DNA of 64,000 bases from Micromonospora echinofusca (lineage in GTDB: Bacteria > Actinomycetota > Actinomycetes > Mycobacteriales > Micromonosporaceae): positions 62,001-126,000 of the forward strand of contig NZ_LT607733.1 of the NCBI RefSeq assembly GCF_900091445.1, given 5' to 3'. A program made the translations under genes and the position numbers. How positions within the stretch are numbered: the first letter of the stretch is position 1; every line of letters begins with the position of its first letter. The notes below the pieces were generated by a model. It was given only the letters and a program-made list of their open reading frames with translations. It did not search any database and was not told where the DNA came from. Positions 25,807 through 34,939 of this stretch are shown piece after piece.

Positions 25807-25918
25807 GGGATCACCGTAGTCGGGGCGGCCCGTGGCGCCGCCGGGCTCGGGCCGCTCGCGGGGCGCTCCCGGCGATCGTCCCCGGCCCCGCCGCCGCACG
25901 AACGTCCGCGTGGCCGGC

Positions 25919-26857
25919 TCACGTCACCCCGTCGGGCAGCGCCTCCACCTCGAACCTGCTGGTCAGCTCCGGCAGGATGCGGCGCAACGCGTCCACGGTG
26001 CCCTGTCGGTCGCCGCCGGCGTCGTGCAGCAGCACGATCGATCCGGGTACGACTCCCGCGACGACCGTCGCCGCGATCCGCCCGGCGCCCGGCGCCGCCC
26101 AGTCCGAGGGGTCCACCGTCCAGTGCAGCGGCGTCATGCCGAGCTCCTGGGCCACCGACACCACCTGCCCCGTCCAGGCGCCGCCGGGCTGCCGGTAGTA
26201 CGCGATCGGCGCGTCGGGCACGGCCGCCCGGATCGCGTCGCTGGTGCGCAGCAGGTCCGTCCGGATGGCGGCGGGCGATCGTCGGCCGAGGGTGACGTCG
26301 TGGTTCCAGCTGTGGTTGCACAGGGTGTGGCCGTCGGCCGCGATGGCCCGGATCAGGTCCGGGTGGCGCTGCGCGTTCTCGCCGACCACGCAGAAGGTGG
26401 CCCGCACCTGGTGCTCGCGGAGCAGGGCGAGCACCTGCGGGGTGTACTGCGGGTCCGGCCCGTCGTCGAAGGTCAGCGCGACCAGCGCGGTGCCGCTGGT
26501 GGTCTGCGTGCCGAACGGCCCGTCCGTCGGGCCCGACGACGGCGGCGGCGCGTCGGGGCCGGCTCCGCCGTCCTGGCCCGCCTCCGCCGGGCTGGTGTCC
26601 GGGGTGCCCTGCGGCGTGCGGCGGGGGGCGTCGTCCGCCGGGGGCTGGTCGGCGTAGTGCGGGCCGGTGGCGCTGGTGGTCACGCTGGACCGGGACGTCG
26701 GCGGGTCGGGGACCAGGCTGCGCCCGAGGGCGTACGCGGAGCCGAGCAGCGCGGCGACCACCACCGCGACGAGACCGATGGTGCGCGCCGCCGGGGCGTC
26801 CCGGAAGAGTTGGCCCGTCCGTGCCGATCCGCCGCCGCCCCCGTGGTCGATGCGCAC
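25919..26857 (-). CDS. Polysaccharide deacetylase (NodB-domain), membrane-anchored
   Basis: The 312-aa protein has a Gly/Arg-rich cytosolic start, one transmembrane helix (TIGLVAVVVAALLGSAYALG) and a Pro/Thr-rich linker. The NodB domain from about residue 125 has ALTFDDGPDP (catalytic Asp pair), HSWNHDV (zinc histidines), RQPGGAW, DPSDW and IVLLHDAGG. It should de-N-acetylate a cell-wall or extracellular polysaccharide outside the membrane. GTG at 26857 is preceded by AAGGGGG. It is downstream of glnR on the same strand with a gap of about 100 nt. Confidence 0.88.
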   Translation of the reverse strand: MRIDHGGGGGSARTGQLFRDAPAARTIGLVAVVVAALLGSAYALGRSLVPDPPTSRSSVTTSATGPHYADQPPADDAPRRTPQGTPDTSPAEAGQDGGAGPDAPPPSSGPTDGPFGTQTTSGTALVALTFDDGPDPQYTPQVLALLREHQVRATFCVVGENAQRHPDLIRAIAADGHTLCNHSWNHDVTLGRRSPAAIRTDLLRTSDAIRAAVPDAPIAYYRQPGGAWTGQVVSVAQELGMTPLHWTVDPSDWAAPGAGRIAATVVAGVVPGSIVLLHDAGGDRQGTVDALRRILPELTSRFEVEALPDGVT

Positions 26858-26958
26858 CCCGCCGCCCCCTTGTAAGTCGCAAACCCGGCAGTCAGAATAG
26901 AACCGACGAGATGCGCAAAAAGGGCATATGCGGAACAGTCCCCGAAGGAGCGGGGAAG

Positions 26959-27672
26959 TCAGACCGGCAGGGGCGCGTGCTCGCTCTCCGGCAGCGAGCG
27001 CGAGGGCGGTACGACGAACTTGTAACCCACCTGCCGCACCGTGCCGATCATCGACTCGTACTCGGAGCCGAGCTTGGCCCGCAGCCGCCGGACGTGCACG
27101 TCCACCGTGCGGGTGCCGCCGAAGTAGTCGTAGCCCCACACCTCGCGCAGGAGCTGGTCGCGGGTGAACACCCGGCCCGGGTGCTGGGCCAGGAACTTCA
27201 GCAGCTCGAACTCCTTGTAGGTGAGGTCGAGCGGGCGGCCCTTGAGCTTCGCGGCGTAGGTGTCCGGGTCGATCGTCAGCTCGCCGGCGCGGATCGAGCC
27301 GCCCGCCCCGGAGGTGGCGTTGCTCAGCCGCCCGACGGCGAGCCGCAGCCGGGCCTCCACCTCGGCCGGGCCGGCGGCGGCGAGGATGACGTCGTCGACG
27401 CCCCAGTCGGCGTTGAGCGCGATCAGGCCGGCCTCGGTGACCACCGCGACCAGCGGCACCCCGAGGCCGGTGGCGTGCAGCATCCGGCAGGTGGCCCGGG
27501 CCTCGCTCAGCTCGGAGCGGGCGTCGACCAGCACCGCGTCCGGACTGGGGCCGGCGACCAGGGTGCGGACGTCGCGGGGCGCGGTACGGACCGAGTGCGG
27601 CAGCAGGTCGAGCGCCGGCAACACTGCGGACGGTTCGCCTGCGCGTGCGGTCACCAGCAGCAGGATCTCCAC
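26959..27672 (-). CDS. glnR: GlnR-type OmpR-family nitrogen regulator
   Basis: The 237-aa protein has an atypical receiver domain ([40 protein letters not shown]) without the full phosphorylation pocket. A winged-helix domain follows, [20 protein letters not shown] ... [20 protein letters not shown]. This matches actinobacterial GlnR, the orphan regulator of nitrogen assimilation (Rv0818 homologue). GTG at 27672 is 5 nt after GGAGG (27678-27682). Binding targets outside this window are expected. No GlnR box was searched for here. Confidence 0.9.
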   Translation of the reverse strand: MEILLLVTARAGEPSAVLPALDLLPHSVRTAPRDVRTLVAGPSPDAVLVDARSELSEARATCRMLHATGLGVPLVAVVTEAGLIALNADWGVDDVILAAAGPAEVEARLRLAVGRLSNATSGAGGSIRAGELTIDPDTYAAKLKGRPLDLTYKEFELLKFLAQHPGRVFTRDQLLREVWGYDYFGGTRTVDVHVRRLRAKLGSEYESMIGTVRQVGYKFVVPPSRSLPESEHAPLPV

Positions 27673-27923
27673 GATCACCTCCGTCCCGGCGGCCGTCGGC
27701 CGCGCGCGACCAGCGCACTCCGTGGCGGGGTGTGACGCTGATGAACTTGCGTGGGTCCCGGCGTCGCTGACGGGCGGGTAGCGGCTTGAGCGTAACTGAT
27801 CGCCTCGGCCGGACCTCTGCGTCATTTCCCGTTTGCCCGGCTTGCCCGTGATCGCGCCACAGGTTTTAACGTTGCCGAAACCGTGGTCCCCGCGCGGGCC
27901 GGCGGGTCTGGCACGATCGGGGT

Positions 27924-28976
27924 GTGTTTCCCTCCAGCTCGCCCGAGACCGGCCGCGACCAGTGGCCCGACGGCCCCCGCCCCGGGCCCTCCCGTGGCCA
28001 GCCGCCGGCGCCGCGCACCGGGCCGGCCCCCGACGACGACGGTGAGCGCCGGGAGCGCGGCGGACCGCGCCGCGCCCGGCGGCCCGGCGAGCCGGCCCGC
28101 CGGCCCGACGACGAGCCGGACGACGAACCGGACGAGGAGCCGATCGAGCCGGTCGAGGTGCGCCGCCCGCTCGCCCTGACCGTCGCCGGGTTCGCCGCCC
28201 TGCTCGGGGTGGGGCTGGTGCTCGGGGCGCAGACCTCCGGCCCGGGGCACCGGCTGCCCTTCGCGTTCGTCATCTTCGGCGTGCAACTGCTCTTCGTGCT
28301 CGCCTGGACGATGGCCATGCGGCCGCCCGCGCTGCTGCTGGTGGCCGCCGTCAGCGTCGGCGCCGCGGTCGCGGCCGACACCGCGGCCGTGCAGGCCGAC
28401 GTCGCCGGCCTGGCCCCGCTGGGCTACGTCGCGGCGGGCGGCTTCGCCCTCGGGGTGCTCGGCCAGCTCGTGCGGCGGGTCGACCGGGTGCGGGTGACCG
28501 ACTCGCTCGGCAGCACCCTGCTGATCGTGGTCGGCGTCGTCGCCTTCGCCACCCTGATCGTGCTCAGCCGGATCCCGGCGGGCACCCAGGCCATCACGGT
28601 GTGCCTCACCGCCAGCGCGGTCGCGCTGACCGTCGCCCGGCTGACCGACGCGGTGGCACCGTGGCCACGGCTGGCCCCCCAGGTGCCCCGGGGCGCGGCC
28701 GGCGTGGTCGCCGGCGCCATGGTCGGCACGCTGGTCAGCGCCCTTCTCGGCAGCTACCTCGTGACGCCCTTCACCCCCACCCGGGCCGCCATCATCGGGC
28801 TGGTGGCGGCGGTCGCCGCCGTGCTGGCAGACCTGGCCGTCGGCTACGCCGAGGCGGGTCGGCTGATGGCCGGGGAGCCGCCGACCATGTGGGTGGCCCG
28901 GCACATGCAGGGGCCGCTCGGCGGCTTCGCCCTGGCCGCGCCGGCCGCGTACGCCATGTGCAAGCTCGTTCTCTGA
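27924..28976 (+). CDS. Conserved polytopic membrane protein of unknown function
   Basis: The 350 aa begin with about 85 residues of Pro/Arg/Asp-rich disordered sequence ([20 protein letters not shown]). Roughly eight hydrophobic helices follow (for example [20 protein letters not shown]). The C-terminal part, [24 protein letters not shown] and [20 protein letters not shown], loosely recalls CdsA-like folds. I cannot assign it. The GTG start at 27924 has only a weak CACGAT hexamer upstream. Confidence 0.7.
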   Translation: MFPSSSPETGRDQWPDGPRPGPSRGQPPAPRTGPAPDDDGERRERGGPRRARRPGEPARRPDDEPDDEPDEEPIEPVEVRRPLALTVAGFAALLGVGLVLGAQTSGPGHRLPFAFVIFGVQLLFVLAWTMAMRPPALLLVAAVSVGAAVAADTAAVQADVAGLAPLGYVAAGGFALGVLGQLVRRVDRVRVTDSLGSTLLIVVGVVAFATLIVLSRIPAGTQAITVCLTASAVALTVARLTDAVAPWPRLAPQVPRGAAGVVAGAMVGTLVSALLGSYLVTPFTPTRAAIIGLVAAVAAVLADLAVGYAEAGRLMAGEPPTMWVARHMQGPLGGFALAAPAAYAMCKLVL

Positions 28977-29058
28977 AGCGGCGATTGAGGATTTCGCGGT
29001 TCGGGTACCACCGGTGGGCCGCTTCGCGGCACCCTCGACACTGACGACAGGAGGCGGC

Positions 29059-29847
29059 GTGGCGCACGACGACCCGTACGAGGAGCGGCCCCGGCGACGC
29101 GGGCGCAAGGTGCTCATCACCCTCGTCGTGCTGCTGCTGGTCCTGGGCGGCCTGATCGTGGTGGCCGACCGGGTCGCCGTCGGGGTGGCCGAGCGGGCCA
29201 TCGCCGACCAGGTCCGCCAGGAGATCGCCAAGCAGGGCGCGCAGTCCTCGCCGCCCGAGGTGGAGGTCGGCGGCGTCCCGTTCCTCACCCAGGTGCTCGA
29301 CGGCCGCTACGAGCGCATCTCCATCGCGCTGCGCGACGTGCAGGGCTCGGTGCGGGGCGACGCGGTCGCGCTGCCGAAGCTCGACGTGGACGCCCGCAAC
29401 GTGCGCGCCTCGCTCGACACCATCCGTTCCGGCCAGGGCGACGTGGTCGCCGAGACGGTCGACGGGACGGGCACCATCAGCTACGACAGCCTCGCCAAGC
29501 TGCTCGACCGGCCGGGGCTGACCCTCGGCGAGCAGAACGGCCGACTGGCCGTCACCGCCCCGATCGACATCCTCGGCCAGCGCCTCACCGTGACCGGCAC
29601 GGCCGACATCACCGTCGGCAAGGAGGGGCAGGTGGCGCTGCGCTTCAACGACCTGAACGCCGACGGCCTGCCGAACCAGCCGCTGGCCCGGACGCTGCTG
29701 AACAACTACGCCCGCGGCATCTCCATCGACGTGCCCCTGCCCGAGCTGCCGTTCCAGCTCGCCGTCCGGGAGGTCCGGCCGCTGCCCGAGGGGCTGGCCG
29801 TCACCGCGGACGCCAGGAACGTGCCGATCAACTCCGCCACCGGCTGA
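29059..29847 (+). CDS. DUF2993/LmeA family phospholipid-binding protein
   Basis: GTG at 29059 follows AGGAGG by 4 nt. The 262-aa protein has a basic N-terminus, one signal-anchor helix (VLITLVVLLLVLGGLIVVAD, residues 17-36) and a beta-rich extracytoplasmic domain (EVEVGGVPFLTQVLDGRYERI ... NVPINSATG at the end). The family's member LmeA binds phosphatidylinositol and supports lipomannan elongation in mycobacteria. The precise role here is unknown. It follows the polytopic protein by 82 nt. Confidence 0.82.
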   Translation: MAHDDPYEERPRRRGRKVLITLVVLLLVLGGLIVVADRVAVGVAERAIADQVRQEIAKQGAQSSPPEVEVGGVPFLTQVLDGRYERISIALRDVQGSVRGDAVALPKLDVDARNVRASLDTIRSGQGDVVAETVDGTGTISYDSLAKLLDRPGLTLGEQNGRLAVTAPIDILGQRLTVTGTADITVGKEGQVALRFNDLNADGLPNQPLARTLLNNYARGISIDVPLPELPFQLAVREVRPLPEGLAVTADARNVPINSATG

Positions 29848-30029
29848 TCCCGGGCCCCGCCCGACGGTGGTCCCGGGCGCCGGCGGCTCGCCGCCCGAGG
29901 CCAACCGCAGGCGTCCCTTCCCGCGTGCCCGGCGCGGCCGGGCGCGCGGGGCGGGTGCCCGCCCGGGCACGTCCCGGATGCTGGTCGGCCCCCTGGTGTC
30001 CACGCGCCCGGCTGGTAGGCTCCCTGCTC

Positions 30030-30107
30030 ATGGGGACGCTCCTCACCAAACGGCGCGCGGTCGACCTGTGCCGCGTGGCCACCTGCCTGTGTCGCCCCGT
30101 CATCTGA
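30030..30107 (+). CDS. Cys-rich leader peptide (25 aa), attenuator of the sulfurtransferase operon
   Basis: The peptide is MGTLLTKRRAVDLCRVATCL then CRPVI: three cysteines in the LCRVATCLCR pattern found in actinobacterial sulfur-gene leader peptides. TAGGCT at 30016-30021 is 8 nt before the ATG, so it is probably translated from a leaderless mRNA, as shown for mycobacterial Cys-attenuator peptides. A GGCCGC/GCGGCC hairpin and a T-rich run follow at 30124-30163. When cysteinyl-tRNA is scarce, ribosomes should stall at these Cys codons and change folding downstream. That mechanism is inferred by analogy. Confidence 0.82.
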   Translation: MGTLLTKRRAVDLCRVATCLCRPVI

Positions 30108-30309
30108 CGGCGGGGCTGTCCTCGGCCGCCTAGCGGCCACCGGCACGTAGGAGCCTTTTCTTCTCCCGTGCTCTCTCCCAACGCCCGGCAGCGGCGCCGT
30201 CGCACGAACCCGTGATCCGTCCATACGGTGGATCCTGCGCGTGGTGCGATCGTCACGACTTTCGATGCCCCGTGCTGGTCACCATTCATCCTCACCAGGG
30301 AGTGATCTG
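30108..30309 (+). promoter_or_regulatory. Leader region with attenuator hairpin before the sulfurtransferase gene
   Basis: GGCCGC (30124-30129), loop CTA, GCGGCC (30133-30138), then CCTTTTCTTCT (30154-30164). This hairpin with a pyrimidine run 16 nt after the leader-peptide stop looks like a conditional terminator or anti-terminator. Two further stems, such as TCCATACGGTGGA (30217-30229), follow before the AGGGAG ribosome site. Confidence 0.55.
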
Positions 30310-31158
30310 ATGAGTCGCGACACCGCACTCGTCTCGGCCGAATGGGCCGAGAAGAACCTCGACGCCCCGGGCGTCGTCTTCGTCGAGGTCGACGAGGACA
30401 CCTCGGCCTACGACACCGGCCACATCGCCGGCGCGATCAAGCTGGACTGGAAGACCGACCTCCAGGACCAGGTGCGCCGGGACTTCGTCAACAAGAGCCA
30501 GTTCGAGGCGCTGCTCTCCGAGCGGGGCATCAGCAACGACGACACCGTCATCCTCTACGGCGGCAACAACAACTGGTTCGCCGCGTACGCGTACTGGTAC
30601 TTCAAGCTCTACGGGCACCGTGACGTGAAGCTGCTCGACGGCGGTCGCAAGAAGTGGGAGCTGGACGCCCGTCCGCTGGTCCGCGACGCGGTGAGCCGCC
30701 CCGCGACGCAGTACGTGGCGCAGGAGCCGGACACCTCGATCCGGGCCTTCCGCGACGAGGTCGTGGCCGCCATCGGCACCAAGAACCTGGTCGACGTGCG
30801 CAGCCCCGACGAGTTCGCCGGCCGGCTGCTCGCCCCCGCCCACCTGCCGCAGGAGCAGGCCCAGCGGGCCGGTCACATCCCCACGGCGATCAGCGTGCCG
30901 TGGTCCAAGGCGGCCAACGAGGACGGCACCTTCAAGTCGGACGACGAGCTGCGCAAGATCTACGCCGACGCCGGGCTGGACGACAGCCGCGAGACGATCG
31001 CGTACTGCCGGATCGGCGAGCGCTCCTCGCACTCGTGGTTCGTGCTGCAGGAGCTGCTCGGCCACCGCAACGTGAAGAACTACGACGGATCCTGGACCGA
31101 GTACGGCTCGCTGGTCGGCGTGCCGGTCGCGCTCGGCGACGAGCCCGGGGAGGCCTGA
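30310..31158 (+). CDS. Thiosulfate sulfurtransferase (rhodanese), SseA/CysA type
   Basis: The 282-aa protein has two rhodanese domains. The N-terminal one is inactive (YGGNNNWFAAYAYW) and the C-terminal one carries catalytic Cys233 in AYCRIGERSS, the actinobacterial sulfurtransferase signature. It transfers sulfane sulfur from thiosulfate or 3-mercaptopyruvate to cyanide or thiols. ATG at 30310 follows AGGGAG by 6 nt. It is cotranscribed with the DUF1416 gene 3 nt downstream, the cysA2-sseC2 arrangement of M. tuberculosis, and controlled by the upstream Cys leader. Confidence 0.93.
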   Translation: MSRDTALVSAEWAEKNLDAPGVVFVEVDEDTSAYDTGHIAGAIKLDWKTDLQDQVRRDFVNKSQFEALLSERGISNDDTVILYGGNNNWFAAYAYWYFKLYGHRDVKLLDGGRKKWELDARPLVRDAVSRPATQYVAQEPDTSIRAFRDEVVAAIGTKNLVDVRSPDEFAGRLLAPAHLPQEQAQRAGHIPTAISVPWSKAANEDGTFKSDDELRKIYADAGLDDSRETIAYCRIGERSSHSWFVLQELLGHRNVKNYDGSWTEYGSLVGVPVALGDEPGEA

Positions 31159-31161
31159 GCC

Positions 31162-31485
31162 ATGACCGCACCCACCGCTGCCGGCTGCGCCGCTCCCGAC
31201 CAGGCCGCCCCGCTGCCCGCGAGCCTGGACCTGGAGAAGGAGACCGTGATCACCGGCGTCGTCCGGTCCGACGCGGGCGAGGCCGTTCCGGGCGCGTACG
31301 TCCGGCTGCTCGACTCGACCGGCGAGTTCACCGCCGAGGTGGTGACCTCGCCGGCCGGCCAGTTCCGGTTCTTCGCCGCGCCGGGTTCCTGGACCCTGCG
31401 GGCGCTCTCCCGGCACGGCAACGGCGACACCGCCGTGACCGCCGCGCGCGGCATCAACGAGGTCACCGTCACGGTCGCCTCCTGA
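31162..31485 (+). CDS. DUF1416 protein (SseC-like)
   Basis: The 107-aa protein has a carboxypeptidase-regulatory-like beta-sandwich (ITGVVRSDAGEAVPGAYVRL, SPAGQFRFFAAPGSWTLRAL). Actinobacterial DUF1416/SseC proteins always sit behind the sulfurtransferase gene and are thought to assist sulfur transfer, without biochemical proof. It starts 3 nt after the sulfurtransferase stop, so the pair is translationally linked. Two cysteines occur only near the N-terminus (Cys9), where a metal or sulfur role is possible but unproven. Confidence 0.9.
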   Translation: MTAPTAAGCAAPDQAAPLPASLDLEKETVITGVVRSDAGEAVPGAYVRLLDSTGEFTAEVVTSPAGQFRFFAAPGSWTLRALSRHGNGDTAVTAARGINEVTVTVAS

Positions 31486-31506
31486 CCCCCCCCACGCCCC
31501 GCCTCG

Positions 31507-31546
31507 GTTCGTGGCCCGTCCCCTTCGCAGGTGGCGGGCCACGACC
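31507..31546. terminator. Hairpin terminator after the sulfurtransferase-sseC operon
   Basis: CGTGGCCCG (31510-31518) pairs with CGGGCCACG (31535-31543), 9 bp with a 16-nt loop, followed by ACCGTTT. It lies just downstream of the DUF1416 stop. Confidence 0.6.
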
Positions 31547-31585
31547 GTTTCCGGCCGCGAGCGGGCGGCGTGACACGATGGCCCC

Positions 31586-32443
31586 GTGAACGGCGTGGAA
31601 GCGGCGGGGCAGGCCCCGCCTACCGGTCCCGGGCGGCCGGCGTCCCCCCGACGGTGGCTGCCCTGGCTGGCTGCGGCCACGGTGGCCTGGGCGGTGCTGC
31701 TGGCGGCGCTGACCTGGACGTCGGTGCGCAACGATCCGCCGACGGTCCGGGAGCAGCGCACCCTGACCGAGGCCGGTCCCGTCGTCGACCGCGCGGTCGG
31801 CGTACTCGTCGCGGCGGCCGGCGACACCGCCGTGCTGACCCCGCCCGAGGTCGACCGGGGCTGCCGCGTCACCCCGTTCGCCGACGGCGCGGAGCTGTCG
31901 CGGGGGGTGGACGTCTTCGTCGCGGCCGGCGGGGAGGCGACGCTGCTGGAGCGGGTCGCCGACCGGCTGCCGGCGGACTGGCGGGCCGGGGTCCGGGTCA
32001 CCTCGGACGGCCCCCGGTTGCGCGCCGACGCGGGCGATTTCGTCACCGTCTCCGGCGGGGTCGCGGGTGACGGCCGGGTCCGGCTGATGGTCGACACCGG
32101 CTGCCGGCCGGTGGGCGACCGCTACGACGTACCCGCGCCCGATGCCGCCGGTGCGGAGGCGGACGCCCTCGGGGAGGCGCTCCGGGCCCTTGGGGCTCCG
32201 GCCGGTCAGGCCCCCGAACGGGTGGTCACCGCGCCCTGCCCCGGCGGTGGCGCCGCCCGCTCCGTGCGCTCCGCCGGCGTCCCGGCCCCCGCGTCCCCGG
32301 CCGCCGCCCTGGCCCCCGTCACCCGACTCCCGGTGCTGGACGACCCGCAGGCGTACGCCTACCGCCGTGGCCCGGTCACCGTCGTCGCCGACCTCTCGGG
32401 TGACCTGGTCGTCGTCTCGGTCACCACCGGCTGCCCCGCCTGA
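31586..32443 (+). CDS. Hypothetical membrane-anchored protein
   Basis: The 285-aa protein has one signal-anchor helix (WLPWLAAATVAWAVLLAAL, residues 25-43). It is followed by an extracytoplasmic region with TLTEAGPVVDRAVGVLVAA, four or more cysteines (GCRVTPF, DTGCRPVG, APCPGGG, TTGCPA) and alternating beta-like segments. I recognise no family. GTG at 31586 follows CACGAT by 6 nt. The cysteines suggest disulfides outside the cell. No function assigned. Confidence 0.65.
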   Translation: MNGVEAAGQAPPTGPGRPASPRRWLPWLAAATVAWAVLLAALTWTSVRNDPPTVREQRTLTEAGPVVDRAVGVLVAAAGDTAVLTPPEVDRGCRVTPFADGAELSRGVDVFVAAGGEATLLERVADRLPADWRAGVRVTSDGPRLRADAGDFVTVSGGVAGDGRVRLMVDTGCRPVGDRYDVPAPDAAGAEADALGEALRALGAPAGQAPERVVTAPCPGGGAARSVRSAGVPAPASPAAALAPVTRLPVLDDPQAYAYRRGPVTVVADLSGDLVVVSVTTGCPA

Positions 32444-32452
32444 CCCGGGTGG

Positions 32453-34507
32453 TCAGCCGCGCGGGTGATCGTGCGGCGTGCGGCTGCGGCCCAGGGCGTC
32501 GACGTGGCCCCAGCGGCCCGGGATGTCGAGCAGCTCGACGCGCCCCATGCCCTCGGGCACGGCGGGGTCGATGACCAGGTGCTCGCCCTGCGGCTCCAGC
32601 CCCAGCATCACGCGCAGCAGCAGCAGCGGCGTGCCCGCCGACCAGGCCTGCGGGCTGCACGCCGTGGGGTACTCCACCGGGTAGTCGGTGAGGCTGCGCT
32701 CGTAGCCGGCGAAGGCCTCCGGCAGCCGTCCGCCGAAGAACCGGGACGCGGCCAGCATCGCGTCGCAGATCTGCCCGGCCTCCCGGCGGAACCCGTACCG
32801 CCACAGCCCCCAGGCGATGATCGAGTTGTCGAACGGCCATACCGTCCCGACGTGGTAGCCGACGGGGTTGTACCGCCCCTGGTCGTCGGCGAGCGTACGG
32901 ACGCCCCAGCCGGAGTAGAGCCGGGGACCCAACAGGTGCTCGGCGATCCGGCCGGCCCGAGACTCGTCCACGATGCCGCTCCACAGCAGGTGCCCGATGT
33001 TCGAGGTCAGGGCGTCCACCTGCCGGCCGTCGGCGTCCAGGGCGAGCGCGTAGTACTCCCGCTCCGGGATCCAGAAGTCCCGATTGAACCGCATCTTGAG
33101 CTCGGCCGCCTCCCGCTCCAGCCGGTCGGCGTACGCGGGGTCGCCCCAGATCGTCCGGGCCATCCGGGCGCCGCGTACCTTCGCGTCGTACGCGTAGCCC
33201 TGGAGTTCGCAGGTGGCGCGCGGGAAGCCGGGGAGCCGGCCGTCGCGGTACGAGATGGCGTCCCAGGAGTCCTTCCAGCACTGGTTCTGCAAGCCGGTGT
33301 CCGGGTTGCGGGTCTGGTACCAGAGGTAGCCGGTACCGAGCAGGTCGCCGTACGTGTCGATCCAGGCGAGGGCGGCCCGGGCCTGGGCCTCCAGAGCCCG
33401 CACCAGCCTGTCGTCGCCGGTCCACCGCTCGTACTCGTCGAGCAGGATGACGAACAGCGGCGTCGAGTCGGCCGAGCCGTAGTACGGCGAGTGGGGCTGC
33501 TCCTCGAAGCCCGCCGTCTCGCCGTAGCGCAGCTCGTGCAGGATCTTGCCCGGCTCCTCGTCGCGGAAGTCGTCGATCCGGTGCCCCTGGAGGCCGGCCA
33601 GCATCATGATGGTCGGCGAAATCAGCTCCGGCAGGAAGGGCAGCAGCTGGAGCGAGGTGATGATGCTGTCCCGGCCGAACAGGGTCATGAACCACGGCAG
33701 GCCGGCGGCCACCAGGCGCACGCCGAGGGTGATCGACTCGTAGCGCAGCGCGGCCAGGTCGTTGAGGCTCTGCCGGTACGCCCCGGCCAGCGGCTGGCAG
33801 TCGCAGCCGAGCTTCGGTGCCCGGGCGACCAGGTCGTCCTGCTCGGCGCGGATGGCGCCCGGGTCGCGGCTGCCCCCGTACTGCGGCAGGTTGGCCCGGA
33901 CGTCCTCGCCGCGCGCGCCGTAAACGACGGTCGACACGTGCAGCCGGGTCGTCCACTCGCCGCGCGGGGCGACCCGGATCCGGTAGGTCATGCCGGAGAC
34001 CTCGACGTGCGCGGGCGAGGTGGTGGTGATGACCGTCTCCCGGTGGAACCCCTCGCGGCGGTAGGCCAGCCGCAGCTCGTTGTCGCCGACGGTGGCGGTG
34101 GTGTGGCCCTGCTTGCTCCGGACGTGCTTGATCTCGAACAGGTCCGCGAAGTCGGCGGCCATGTCGAGGCGGACGACGAACTCCGCCTCCTCCCCGGAGT
34201 GGTTGAGCAGGGTCAGCTCCTCCTCGAAGCTGCCGCCGATGGCTCGGCTCCGGATCACCGAGACCTTCGCGTCCAGGTAGTGCGTCGGCTCGCCGGGAAC
34301 GAGGAAGAACCGGGTGCGGAAGGACTCCGCGGTGTCCACCGAGAGGGCGTGCAGCCGCTCGCCGTCGAGGGTCAGCAGCCAGGTGGAGAGGTGCCGGGTG
34401 TCGAACGAGAAGAGCCCGGTCGGGAAGTCGAGGGACGGCTCGACGTCGCCGCGCGTGTCGCTGACCAGGAAGGTGTTGCCGTCGAGAATGCTGACCAGGT
34501 CCTTCAC
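32453..34507 (-). CDS. Amylo-alpha-1,6-glucosidase / glycogen-debranching-type glycoside hydrolase
   Basis: The 684-aa cytoplasmic enzyme starts at GTG 34507. It has an N-terminal beta-sandwich GDE-N-like domain (residues 1-230, VSILDGNTFLVSDTRGDVEP) and an (alpha/alpha)6 barrel (about 255-640) with LPWFMTLFGRDSII, CWKDSWDAI and NPVGYHVGTVWPFDNSIIAW. These are typical of bacterial glycogen debranching/trehalase-like proteins. Asp and Glu residues in GRDS and KDSWD fit the catalytic acids, but the exact substrate is uncertain. It overlaps the SCP2 gene upstream by 4 nt (GTGA). Confidence 0.88.
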   Translation of the reverse strand: MKDLVSILDGNTFLVSDTRGDVEPSLDFPTGLFSFDTRHLSTWLLTLDGERLHALSVDTAESFRTRFFLVPGEPTHYLDAKVSVIRSRAIGGSFEEELTLLNHSGEEAEFVVRLDMAADFADLFEIKHVRSKQGHTTATVGDNELRLAYRREGFHRETVITTTSPAHVEVSGMTYRIRVAPRGEWTTRLHVSTVVYGARGEDVRANLPQYGGSRDPGAIRAEQDDLVARAPKLGCDCQPLAGAYRQSLNDLAALRYESITLGVRLVAAGLPWFMTLFGRDSIITSLQLLPFLPELISPTIMMLAGLQGHRIDDFRDEEPGKILHELRYGETAGFEEQPHSPYYGSADSTPLFVILLDEYERWTGDDRLVRALEAQARAALAWIDTYGDLLGTGYLWYQTRNPDTGLQNQCWKDSWDAISYRDGRLPGFPRATCELQGYAYDAKVRGARMARTIWGDPAYADRLEREAAELKMRFNRDFWIPEREYYALALDADGRQVDALTSNIGHLLWSGIVDESRAGRIAEHLLGPRLYSGWGVRTLADDQGRYNPVGYHVGTVWPFDNSIIAWGLWRYGFRREAGQICDAMLAASRFFGGRLPEAFAGYERSLTDYPVEYPTACSPQAWSAGTPLLLLRVMLGLEPQGEHLVIDPAVPEGMGRVELLDIPGRWGHVDALGRSRTPHDHPRG

Positions 34508-34884
34508 CGCAGCCGCCCGAGCTGCGCGCGGGCGGCCTCGCGGGGGTCCCGGGCGCCGGGCGGGTCGGGGAAGAACCGCCGGAACAGCAGGAAGAGCACG
34601 ACGTCGCCGCTGAAGCTGCTCTCGTTGCGCAGCACCGACGAGATCGCCTGGGCCCGGCCGGTGACGAGCCTGTCGAAAAGCTCCTCGCTGGTGTACCAGA
34701 TCGCGTCGGCGGGCCCCCGGTTGCGGCTCACCTCGATCGCTCCCGGGCGCAGGTGGGCCAGCCAGTGCACCGTCCGGGTGTCCTGCGTGAGGTGGATCTG
34801 CAGGGTCCCGCTGACCGGACTGACCAGCACCTTCGGGGCGCGCGCCGGCAGTGATTCGAAGAACCGCTCCGTCGCCTCGGTCAC
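34504..34884 (-). CDS. SCP2 sterol-transfer-domain-like protein
   Basis: The 126 aa (VTEATERFFESLPARAPKVL ... GTLQIHLTQDT ... AIWYTSEELFDRLVTG) fit a short SCP2-like fold that binds hydrophobic ligands. Only the core motif is recognisable, so the family call is moderate. It is translated upstream of the debranching enzyme with a 4-nt overlap, an operon pair of unclear logic. GTG at 34884 has TACGAT (complement of 34891-34896) 6 nt upstream, a leaderless start. Confidence 0.72.
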   Translation of the reverse strand: MTEATERFFESLPARAPKVLVSPVSGTLQIHLTQDTRTVHWLAHLRPGAIEVSRNRGPADAIWYTSEELFDRLVTGRAQAISSVLRNESSFSGDVVLFLLFRRFFPDPPGARDPREAARAQLGRLR

Positions 34885-34939
34885 ACCCGAATCGTAGGCA
34901 TTTGCCGGACGTGCCGGGTCGGTATCGGCGGGTGGCCCG

